Of a stretch of 5,933 nucleotides of DNA, positions 1 through 5,848 are shown one piece after another. The stretch is from Bacteroidales bacterium (GTDB lineage: Bacteria > Bacteroidota > Bacteroidia > Bacteroidales > Paludibacteraceae): NCBI GenBank assembly GCA_018066005.1, contig JAGHSG010000177.1, positions 1 to 5,933 of the forward strand. Reading direction: 5' to 3'. The notes under the pieces are model-generated. The model had not been told where the DNA came from, did no database searches, and worked only from the letters and a program-made list of their open reading frames with translations. Numbering within the stretch: the first letter of the stretch is position 1; each line of letters opens with the position of its first letter. The position numbers were made by a program, and so were the translations under genes.

Positions 1-75
1 TGAATAGTAATGAAATGAATAGTAATGAAATGAATAGTAATGAAATGAATAGTAATGCAATGAATAGTAATGCAA
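1..75. repeat. 15-bp tandem repeat, five units, at the 5' end of fcl
   Basis: Five adjacent 15-bp units start at bases 1, 16, 31, 46 and 61. The first three read TGAATAGTAATGAAA and the last two TGAATAGTAATGCAA, and a degraded continuation (TGATTAGTAGCAG) follows at 76. The array starts at the very first base, so it probably continues to the left. A 15-bp unit keeps the reading frame, so copy-number change would lengthen or shorten the N-terminus by five residues and add or remove one in-frame ATG. In another frame each unit also contains ATG followed within two codons by TGA. Confidence 0.95.
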
Positions 76-1040
76 TGATTAGTAGCAGCTCCGCTGCGAT
101 GGGTCCTTCATCCAAAATTTACGTCGCCGGTCATCGCGGCATGGTAGGTAGCGCTATCGTGCGCGAACTGCAACGGCAGGGGTACAACAATATCATCACA
201 CGTACCCATAAAGAACTGGACCTGTGCCGTCAGGACGCCGTGGAGGCGTTCTTCGCACAAGAGAAACCCGAATATGTCTTCCTGGCTGCTGCCAAAGTGG
301 GAGGCATAATAGCTAACCAAAACGCGTTGGCGGACTTTATGTACCAGAACATGATACTCGAGATGAACGTCATCCATGCCGCATGGCAGAATGGGTGCAA
401 GAAACTCGAGTTCCTCGGTTCATCCTGCATCTACCCCCGTATGGCACCGCAACCGATGACCGAGTCCTGTCTGCTGACGTCCGAGTTGGAGAAAACCAAC
501 GAAGCCTATGCATTGGCTAAGATATCCGGACTGAAATACTGCGAGTTCCTCAATCGGCAGTACGGCACGGACTATATATCCGTTATGCCGACCAACCTAT
601 ACGGACCTAATGATAACTACCACCCCGAACATAGCCATGTACTGCCGGCGCTCATCCGTCGTTTTCATGAGGCTAAAATCAGTGGGGCCGAGTCCGTCAC
701 TTGCTGGGGAGATGGCTCGCCCTTGCGTGAGTTCCTCTACGTGGATGACTTGGCTAACCTGTGCGTGTTCCTGATGAATAACTATTCGGGTAACGAGACC
801 GTCAATGCCGGCACAGGCAAAGAACTCACCATCAAAGCCTTGACCGAACTGGTGGCCAAAGTGGTGGGCTATAAGGGACGCATCGAGTGGGATACCACCC
901 GCCCCAACGGTACGCCGCGTAAACTGCTGGATGTCAGCAAGGCCACCCGACTGGGCTGGACCTACAAGACCGAACTGGAAGACGGCATACGTCTGGCGTA
1001 TGAAGATTTCTTAACCAACCCCATGCGGGCAGAGAGATAG
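15..1040 (+). CDS. fcl: GDP-L-fucose synthase (GDP-4-keto-6-deoxymannose epimerase/reductase)
   Basis: Cytoplasmic NADPH-dependent enzyme that converts GDP-4-keto-6-deoxy-D-mannose to GDP-L-fucose, the donor for fucosylated glycans. It is an extended short-chain dehydrogenase/reductase. The Rossmann motif GHRGMVG is at residues 39-45, GSSCIYP at 135-141, and the YxxxK pair is Y165/K169 in NEAYALAK. H208 (SHVLPAL) and R238 match the family's catalytic and substrate-binding residues. The active-site residues I recall for E. coli Fcl (S107, Y136, K140, H179, R209) all map here with a constant offset of 29. The ancestral start is therefore probably the ATG at base 99 (M29, MGPSSKIYVAGHRG), giving about 313 aa, near the usual ~320. 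The 28 residues before it are mostly a translated 15-bp tandem repeat (MNSNE/MNSNA) with in-frame ATGs at 15, 30, 45, 60, 75 and 99. The frame stays open to base 1, so the start could also lie outside the window. No Shine-Dalgarno distinguishes the ATGs. The next gene, 47 bases downstream, acts earlier in the same pathway. Confidence 0.93.
   Translation: MNSNEMNSNEMNSNAMNSNAMISSSSAAMGPSSKIYVAGHRGMVGSAIVRELQRQGYNNIITRTHKELDLCRQDAVEAFFAQEKPEYVFLAAAKVGGIIANQNALADFMYQNMILEMNVIHAAWQNGCKKLEFLGSSCIYPRMAPQPMTESCLLTSELEKTNEAYALAKISGLKYCEFLNRQYGTDYISVMPTNLYGPNDNYHPEHSHVLPALIRRFHEAKISGAESVTCWGDGSPLREFLYVDDLANLCVFLMNNYSGNETVNAGTGKELTIKALTELVAKVVGYKGRIEWDTTRPNGTPRKLLDVSKATRLGWTYKTELEDGIRLAYEDFLTNPMRAER
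85..97. repeat. Small GC-rich inverted repeat after the 15-bp array
   Basis: GCAGC (85-89) and GCTGC (93-97) form a perfect 5-bp stem around TCC. It directly follows the AT-rich tandem array and precedes the likely original ATG at 99 by one base. An AT-rich repeat next to a GC-rich hairpin is the same layout seen in the two elements inside the FAD/Fe-S gene. A stem this short can occur by chance, so any effect on translation initiation is only a possibility. Confidence 0.4.
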
Positions 1041-1045
1041 CTGAC

Positions 1046-1059
1046 GGCAGAAGGCAGAA
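1046..1059. repeat. Two GGCAGAA heptamers in the fcl-manC spacer
   Basis: GGCAGAA occurs twice in direct succession (1046-1052 and 1053-1059) just after the fcl stop codon. The rest of the 47-base spacer is AT-rich (AAAAACCAAATACC and following) with no Shine-Dalgarno and no terminator hairpin. The heptamer matches in five of seven positions, and in pattern, the GGCAGTA/GGCAGCA tract inside the FAD/Fe-S gene at 5329-5356. Confidence 0.8.
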
Positions 1060-1087
1060 AAACCAAATACCAAAGAACATATACATT

Positions 1088-2443
1088 ATGCAATTGATTT
1101 TTTTATCCGGAGGATCGGGCAAGCGGTTATGGCCGCTGTCGAATAACGCTCGGTCGAAACAGTTCCTTCATCTGTTGGAAGGACCGAATGATACACGCGA
1201 ATCGATGATTCAGCGTGTCGTACGACAAGTTAAAGAAGTGGGCATACAAGCCGACATAACATTTGCTACCAATGCTGCACAACGCGACAGCATCATCAAC
1301 CAAATAGGTGAATCGGTCGGCATCGTGGCCGAACCCGAACGTCGGGACACGTTCCCCGCCATCGCCCTGGCAGCATGCTACTTGGCGCTGGAGAAACAGT
1401 GCACCGACGATGAAGTGGTCATCGTCATGCCCAGCGACCCCTACACGGAGAATGCGTACTTTGCAGCTATCCAACGTATGGTGACCGAAGTGCAGAACAA
1501 CACGGCCGACCTCGTACTTATGGGCATAACACCGACATACCCGTCGGAGAAATTCGGATACGTGGTGCCCGCAGCACCGTCCCTCAACACCGTCGATGCC
1601 AAGACACGGCTCGTTAAACGGTTCACCGAGAAACCCAATTTTGATAAGGCTAAACAACTCCTATCCGAAGGAGCCCTGTGGAACGGCGGCGTGTTCGCCT
1701 TCCGACTCGGGTACATGATGGCTATCGTGCGGCAGTACATGCAGGCAGACAGTTTTCAATATGTCTATGACCACTATACGGATTTTCCCAAGATAAGTTT
1801 TGACTACGAGGTGGCCGAGAAAGCCCAATCCGTAGCCGTTGTGCCGTTTACCGGTAAGTGGAAAGACTTGGGGACATGGAATACCCTGACCGAAGAGTTG
1901 TCGCACGAAACGATTGGTAATGTACTCGTCGGTGATGAGATGATCAATAGTCACGTAATCAATGAGTTGGAAATACCCGTATTTGCCAATGGACTGAATA
2001 ATGTGGTCGTGGCATGCAGTCCCGACGGCATACTCGTATGCCGCAAAGATAAGTCCGAGTCCATCAAACAATACGTGGATGGTTTATCCCTGCGTCCTAT
2101 GTACGAGGAACGTCGGTGGGGTACGTACAAAGTGCTCAGCGATGTAGCATACGCCGACGGCAGTCGGTCGCTGACTAAGACGATAACTCTCTATCCCGGC
2201 AAGAACATATCGTATCAGATTCACCATCGTCGCGACGAAGTGTGGACCATCGTAGATGGTAAGGGTCAGTTCGTGCTGGACGGCGTGCAACGCGATGTCC
2301 AACGCGGTGATGTGCTCATCATCCGCAAGGAGCAATGGCATGCCATCAAAGCCGTGGACGAACCCCTCACGTTCATCGAGGTGCAGACGGGTTGCCCCCT
2401 GATCGAGGAAGATATCGAACGCACCACGTGGGAGTGGAAGTAA
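1088..2443 (+). CDS. manC: Mannose-1-phosphate guanylyltransferase with C-terminal cupin (ManC-like)
   Basis: Cytoplasmic enzyme that joins mannose-1-phosphate and GTP to make GDP-mannose, the precursor of GDP-fucose and other surface sugars. The nucleotidyltransferase domain covers about residues 1-265. It has GGSGKRLWPLS at 8-18 with K24-Q25-F26 (nucleotide loop), PSD at 115-117 (the metal-binding Asp position), FTEKP at 179-183, WNGG at 198-201 and KDLGTW at 259-264. A linker follows, then a cupin-like domain from about 334 to the end, with QIHHRRDEVW at 377-386 and H418. The 451-aa length is slightly below the usual ~470-480 of bifunctional ManC/AlgA proteins. In those the cupin carries the mannose-6-phosphate isomerase, with a motif like QMHHHRAEHW. 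Here the third His is Arg, AEH reads DEV, and PSDPY replaces the common PADH, so isomerase activity is doubtful while guanylyltransferase activity is well supported. The ATG at 1088 fits the family N-terminus exactly. No clear RBS is seen. The next gene starts 4 bases after the stop. Confidence 0.92.
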   Translation: MQLIFLSGGSGKRLWPLSNNARSKQFLHLLEGPNDTRESMIQRVVRQVKEVGIQADITFATNAAQRDSIINQIGESVGIVAEPERRDTFPAIALAACYLALEKQCTDDEVVIVMPSDPYTENAYFAAIQRMVTEVQNNTADLVLMGITPTYPSEKFGYVVPAAPSLNTVDAKTRLVKRFTEKPNFDKAKQLLSEGALWNGGVFAFRLGYMMAIVRQYMQADSFQYVYDHYTDFPKISFDYEVAEKAQSVAVVPFTGKWKDLGTWNTLTEELSHETIGNVLVGDEMINSHVINELEIPVFANGLNNVVVACSPDGILVCRKDKSESIKQYVDGLSLRPMYEERRWGTYKVLSDVAYADGSRSLTKTITLYPGKNISYQIHHRRDEVWTIVDGKGQFVLDGVQRDVQRGDVLIIRKEQWHAIKAVDEPLTFIEVQTGCPLIEEDIERTTWEWK

Positions 2444-2447
2444 GGCA

Positions 2448-3269
2448 ATGACAAATTGGTTTCAGACACAAGAAGCAATGAACTTATTCGAGCGGCATAT
2501 CCGCATCGAACAGGGTTCGGTATCGTGTCTGGGTCAAGTATTAGGCTGGGGCCCTTCCCGCCGCGCCATCATACAAGGTGGCCCGCAGGTGCCGCCTTAC
2601 TCTCCGCAGAGCGCCCAAGCGCTCTATGACGTCATGGTGCGTTTCCGCACCGAGGCTGAACGGCAGCATTGCGTCTATGCCGAGATACGGTGCTTTGATG
2701 ATTACAGCGCCTACCGCTCGGTCTTTGAGCAGGCGGGGTGGGTCTATCAACCGCACTATGATATCATCCTGGATGTCCGCTACACCGTGCCGGATGCTAA
2801 GATGCGGCAGATACGTGCCGCTATGCAGCAGGGTTACACCTGGCGCGAAGCAACATCGGCAGACGATGTGCAAGCGTTCTTCGCTGTCCTGAAGCGTCTA
2901 TACCGCACCAAAGTGCATAGGCCCTTGCCGAACGTGGCGTTTTTCTTGCAGGCTTGGCAACAAGGGGTTAAAGTGCTGGTCGTGGAGCAGGCAGGTGCCG
3001 TAGTCGGCGGCGTGCTGATGCCTATCTTAGGTACTACGGCGTATGAGTGGTATATATGCGGACAGGTGATGAGCACGTGGGCTATGATTGACTACGGTCG
3101 GCAACATGGCATCGAACGGATTGATATGATGGGAGCCGGTGAACCGGGTGTGCCGTACGGGGTACGCGACTTCAAAGTAGCTATGGGTGGCGAACTGCAT
3201 GACTGGGGGCGCTATATTTGCGTACTCAAACCATGTTGGTATAAGTTGGGATATATGTTGATGAGATAA
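2448..3269 (+). CDS. FemAB-like / GNAT-fold acyltransferase, substrate unknown
   Basis: A 273-aa protein without signal peptide or clear membrane span. The C-terminal half (about 115-260) reads like the second GNAT lobe of FemAB/FemX-type proteins: a basic helix (KMRQIRAAMQQG, 118-129), a sensor-like helix LKRLYRTKVHRPLP (148-161), strands KVLVVEQAGAVVGGVLM (175-191), and a closing block with YGVRDFKVAMGG (237-248), resembling the family's FK..(F)GG signature. The N-terminal half (about 20-110) could be the first, degenerate lobe. Family members transfer aminoacyl or acyl groups, classically to peptidoglycan precursors. In this setting a capsule or other envelope polymer is an alternative target, which is inference. 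The ATG at 2448 is 4 bases after the manC stop. An internal ATG at 2478 is possible but would leave a larger gap. Purine-rich GGAGTGGAAG at 2431-2440 is the only RBS-like sequence. The stop codon overlaps the next start by one base, indicating co-expression. Identification rests on fold-level resemblance. Confidence 0.72.
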   Translation: MTNWFQTQEAMNLFERHIRIEQGSVSCLGQVLGWGPSRRAIIQGGPQVPPYSPQSAQALYDVMVRFRTEAERQHCVYAEIRCFDDYSAYRSVFEQAGWVYQPHYDIILDVRYTVPDAKMRQIRAAMQQGYTWREATSADDVQAFFAVLKRLYRTKVHRPLPNVAFFLQAWQQGVKVLVVEQAGAVVGGVLMPILGTTAYEWYICGQVMSTWAMIDYGRQHGIERIDMMGAGEPGVPYGVRDFKVAMGGELHDWGRYICVLKPCWYKLGYMLMR

Positions 3270-3271
3270 TG
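3267..3271 (+). promoter_or_regulatory. TAATG stop/start overlap (translational coupling)
   Basis: The TAA stop of the FemAB-like gene (3267-3269) shares its last A with the ATG of the FAD/Fe-S gene (3269-3271). There is no strong Shine-Dalgarno upstream, so the downstream gene is probably translated by ribosomes terminating on the upstream one. The overlap is directly visible; coupling is inferred. Confidence 0.65.
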
Positions 3272-5848
3272 CAAATACTGACGGATGCTTTACATAGGAT
3301 AGCGTATGCTACGGATGCATCGGCGTATCGAGAGATGCCGATGGGGGTTGCATACCCTCGTACCGAGGACGATATACGTCAACTCATGGACGAGGCACGG
3401 CGCCGTAAGACGCATCTCATCCCTCGTGCCGGAGGCACCAGCATAGCCGGTCAAGTGGTCGGCAGCGGTATCGTGGTGGATGTCAGTCGGTATATGAACC
3501 GTATCCTCGAGATCAACGCCGAACAACGTTGGGTGCGCGTGCAACCCGGTGTGGTACGCGATGAACTGAATATGGCTCTGCGCCCGTACGGACTGTTCTT
3601 CAGCCCCGAGACCAGCACCAGTAACCGATGCTGCATAGGCGGTATGGTGGGCAATAACTCCTGCGGAACACATAGCCTTATCTACGGCAGTACACGGCAC
3701 CATGTGATCGGGCTCAAAGGCCTGTTGAGCGACGGAAGCACCTTTGAGGTGAATGATGAATTGAACCGCCCTGACGGGCTCAATGATGAATTGATGGCGG
3801 AAATTATCCGCCAGTTGGAGGCGTGGAAAGCGGATGAGCAGGTGCAGGAGTTATTGCGGAAGAATTTCCCCGACCGCAGTCTCCAACGCCGCAGTTGCGG
3901 ATATGCGCTGGATGAAGCCGTTGGAAATGATGAATTGAGCGCTTCGCTCAATGATGGATTGATAAAGTTGATTGTGGGGAGTGAGGGGACGCTGTGCTTC
4001 GTGACGGAGATAACACTTAGTCTGGACCCGTTACCGCCTGCACATAAGATGGTGGTATGCGAGATGCTCACGGACCTCAACGAGGCGTGGGAGGCTAACT
4101 TGCGGGCACTAGAGCAACACCCGGTGGCCGTTGAACTGATTGATGGCAAGATACTGGAACTCGCCAAAGGCAATATTGCGGCCGAGAAGAATATGGCCGT
4201 ACTCGGGTTGGACCCGGATCATCTGCCTGCCGGCATATTAGTAACCGAATTCTGGGCTGACGAGACGGACGATTTCCCAACTTATACCCGCACGGCTAAC
4301 CCGACTAAATCCCTGTATGACGCAGATGTAGATAAGGTCTGGGCGCTAAGAAAGGCAGGGCTTGGTGTGCTGACCGGTGCCGAAGGTGATGCCAAACCCA
4401 TTGGCGTTATTGAAGATACCGCCGTCGCTCCCGAACGCATGGGCGCTTATATGGCCGATTTTCAGGCTATGATGAAGCGGTTAGATTTGGATTGCGTCTA
4501 TTACGGACATATATCTACCGGCGAACTGCACTTACGTCCTATCCTGAATATCAAAAATGCCGAGGACCGAAAAAAAATCCGGCAAGTGGCCGAAGAGACG
4601 GCACGGCTGGTCAAGAAACATCACGGCAGCCTAAGTGGCGAGCACGGCGACGGAAGATTACGGGGCGAATTTATCCCGCTTATGTACGGACAAGAAGTGT
4701 ATGAAATGTTCCGCCAACTCAAACATACTTGGGACCCCGACGGCATCCTGAACATGGGTAAGATAATCGATACACCGCCTATGGACGAGGGGTTGCGGTA
4801 CGAGGTTAATCAGGACTACGCCTTGAATGATGGTAACTTGATGCAACGCATTGAGCGATGCAACGGAGCAGGGGATTGCCGTAAGAGTAACCTGATTGGC
4901 GGAACGATGTGTCCCGCGTTTAAGGTTAGTGGCGAAGAGATTATGACTACACGCGCTCGGGCGAACGTACTGCGCGAGAAACTGACACGTGACCCCAAGG
5001 CACTATATAGCCCCGAAGTGCAAACCGTATTGGATAGTTGCTTGGCCTGCAAAGGGTGCAAGAGTGAATGTCCCAGCAACGTGGATATGACCCGTCTGCG
5101 CAGCGAAGTGCTGCAAATGAAATACGACCAAACGCACACACCTTTCCGCAGTTGGATGGTGGCACGCATGGCAGTGGTGGAACGCTTGGGCAGCATCGTA
5201 CCCCGTATATATAATATGTTCGCGCGTACGCGGTGGACGAGTGCCATCATCAAACGTCTTGTACGCTTCGCGGCAGAAAGACAGATACCGGCTTTAAGCC
5301 GTTATACTATGCGAAAGATGATTCGCATGGCAGTAGGCAGTAGGCAGCAGGCAGCAGGCACGCCCTCCAAAGGCAAGGTCTATCTGTTTGCGGATGAGTT
5401 CACCAACTATCAGGAGGCTGAATTGGGACTGCACTTTGCACAGTTAATCAGGGCACTCGGCTATGAAGTGGAGGTGCCTAAACATGTGGAATCGGGTAGG
5501 GCTGCCATATCCAAAGGATGTCTGCACCTGGCGGCTAAATATGCTAAACGCAATGTCCAATTGCTGGCACCCATCATCAGCGACGAGACACCGCTTGTAG
5601 GTATCGAACCCAGTTGCATACTCAGTTTCCGAGATGAATACCCGAGGTTAGTGGGGAGTGGAGAGTGTAGAGAGGAGAGATTAGAGAGGAGAGAGGAGAG
5701 TGAGAAGTTGGCAAAGAATTGCCTGTTGTACGATGAATGGATTATGCGCGAAGTGGAGAAAGGTAATATATCTTCGGCTGACTTCGCAGACCTGACAGGA
5801 ACGGATATATATGGTTACACGGACACTGCCATCAGAAAGCATTGGTAG
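3269..5848 (+). CDS. FAD-binding and Fe-S oxidoreductase (D-lactate/D-2-hydroxyacid dehydrogenase type), C-terminus frameshifted
   Basis: Fusion of a GlcD-like flavoprotein and a GlpC/GlcF-like Fe-S protein, as in YdiJ and related D-2-hydroxyacid dehydrogenases, which pass electrons from a hydroxyacid to the respiratory chain. The FAD PCMH domain spans about 25-255: AGGTSIAGQ at 54-62, GGMVGNNSCGTHS at 124-136, VGSEGTLCFVTE at 236-247. The FAD-oxidase C-terminal domain runs to about 500, with GHISTGELHLRP (413-424), GEHGDG (457-462) and DPDGILNMGKI (489-499). The Fe-S part has C531, C537 and C548 (CNGAGDC and MCP) and C591-C594-C597-C601 (CLACKGCKSECP). A cysteine-rich domain begins near 703 (VYLFADEFTNY; GIEPSCILSFRDEY at 778-791). 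Family proteins usually have about 950-1000 residues. Here translation ends at 859 in an unrelated tail (GYTDTAIRKHW), while the true continuation HGHCHQKAL lies in another frame. Five repeat insertions or tracts lie in this gene, at about residues 162-176, 220-232, 687-697 and 793-812, plus the (AT)4 tract near 846. The substrate cannot be decided from sequence. Confidence 0.9.
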   Translation: MQILTDALHRIAYATDASAYREMPMGVAYPRTEDDIRQLMDEARRRKTHLIPRAGGTSIAGQVVGSGIVVDVSRYMNRILEINAEQRWVRVQPGVVRDELNMALRPYGLFFSPETSTSNRCCIGGMVGNNSCGTHSLIYGSTRHHVIGLKGLLSDGSTFEVNDELNRPDGLNDELMAEIIRQLEAWKADEQVQELLRKNFPDRSLQRRSCGYALDEAVGNDELSASLNDGLIKLIVGSEGTLCFVTEITLSLDPLPPAHKMVVCEMLTDLNEAWEANLRALEQHPVAVELIDGKILELAKGNIAAEKNMAVLGLDPDHLPAGILVTEFWADETDDFPTYTRTANPTKSLYDADVDKVWALRKAGLGVLTGAEGDAKPIGVIEDTAVAPERMGAYMADFQAMMKRLDLDCVYYGHISTGELHLRPILNIKNAEDRKKIRQVAEETARLVKKHHGSLSGEHGDGRLRGEFIPLMYGQEVYEMFRQLKHTWDPDGILNMGKIIDTPPMDEGLRYEVNQDYALNDGNLMQRIERCNGAGDCRKSNLIGGTMCPAFKVSGEEIMTTRARANVLREKLTRDPKALYSPEVQTVLDSCLACKGCKSECPSNVDMTRLRSEVLQMKYDQTHTPFRSWMVARMAVVERLGSIVPRIYNMFARTRWTSAIIKRLVRFAAERQIPALSRYTMRKMIRMAVGSRQQAAGTPSKGKVYLFADEFTNYQEAELGLHFAQLIRALGYEVEVPKHVESGRAAISKGCLHLAAKYAKRNVQLLAPIISDETPLVGIEPSCILSFRDEYPRLVGSGECREERLERREESEKLAKNCLLYDEWIMREVEKGNISSADFADLTGTDIYGYTDTAIRKHW
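3752..3795. repeat. Repeat element copy 1: paired 13-mers around a GC hairpin, inside the FAD gene
   Basis: Direct repeats AATGATGAATTGA at 3752-3764 and 3782-3794 flank a hairpin. GCCC (3768-3771) pairs with GGGC (3776-3779) around TGAC, and outer TTGA/TCAA (3761-3764, 3780-3783) can also pair. It is translated as NDELNRPDGLNDELM (residues 162-176), just after the SDGSTFEV strand, where the family has a variable loop. A second copy with the same layout lies 130 bases downstream. Confidence 0.85.
3926..3963. repeat. Repeat element copy 2: paired 13-mers around a GC hairpin, inside the FAD gene
   Basis: AATGATGAATTGA (3926-3938) and AATGATGGATTGA (3950-3962) flank a perfect 7-bp stem, TTGAGCG (3935-3941) with CGCTCAA (3945-3951) around CTT. 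It is translated as NDELSASLNDGLI (residues 220-232), between the SCGYALD segment and the conserved KLIVGSEGTL, again a loop of variable length. Same arms and same reading frame as copy 1, but a different hairpin centre, so the arms are conserved and the stem sequence is not. Confidence 0.87.
5329..5356. repeat. GGCAGTA/GGCAGCA heptamer tract inside the FAD/Fe-S gene
   Basis: Four consecutive heptamers: GGCAGTA at 5329 and 5336, GGCAGCA at 5343 and 5350, followed by a partial GGCA at 5357. They encode most of AVGSRQQAAGT (about residues 688-698), a linker between the Fe-S part (ending MRKMIRM) and the cysteine-rich domain (starting KVYLFADEF). Seven is not a multiple of three, so gain or loss of one unit would break the frame. 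Confidence 0.9.
5647..5702. repeat. Purine-rich heptamer tract (GAGAGTG/TAGAGAG type) inside the FAD/Fe-S gene
   Basis: Eight successive 7-mers can be laid out: GTTAGTG, GGGAGTG, GAGAGTG, TAGAGAG, GAGAGAT, TAGAGAG, GAGAGAG, GAGAGTG. The first two are the weakest matches. They encode LVGSGECREERLERREES (about residues 794-811), a charged stretch between RDEYPR and KLAKNCLLYDEW, where the family has a short variable helix. The pyrimidine-poor strand composition differs sharply from the surrounding gene. The reading frame after the tract still matches the family. Confidence 0.87.
5805..5812. repeat. (AT)4 dinucleotide tract at the frameshift site
   Basis: ATATATAT at 5805-5812 lies within the interval where the frame changes. 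Removing one AT pair would give ACG GAT ATA TGG TTA CAC GGA CAC, encoding TDIWLHGH and joining the two frames exactly. A single missing base just after the tract would do the same (for example TDIYGLHGH). The tract is visible; its role in the shift is inferred. Confidence 0.6.

Noticed and set aside
1041..1087. Possible terminator or promoter between fcl and manC
   Set aside because: No inverted repeat with a T-run, and no convincing Bacteroidetes -33 TTTG / -7 TAnnTTTG pair in the spacer.
1127..1657. Long open frame on the minus strand across manC (176 codons), with other minus-strand frames elsewhere
   Set aside because: They overlap well-supported + strand genes entirely and their translations (His/Cys-rich, no motifs) look like antisense shadows of the coding frame.
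3752..3963. CRISPR-like array suggested by repeated 13-mers
   Set aside because: Arms are too short, spacing is irregular, the spacers are self-complementary, and the region is in-frame coding sequence with no cas genes nearby.
3974..3983. GTGGGGAGTG, identical to ten bases in the purine-rich tract at 5651-5660
   Set aside because: Here it encodes the conserved VGSEG motif; the match reflects shared VGS codons, not a repeat.
4826..4833. AATGATGG in the FAD/Fe-S gene, resembling a relic of the NDEL/NDGL element
   Set aside because: It encodes the NDGN part of a segment that fits the family just before CNGAGDC, has no partner arm and no hairpin.
5800..5820. Programmed -1 ribosomal frameshift that would rejoin the two frames of the FAD/Fe-S gene
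   Set aside because: The direction fits, but no X-XXY-YYZ slippery heptamer is present in the right phase in the bracketed interval, and no strong stem-loop follows. The enzyme family is not known to me to use recoding.
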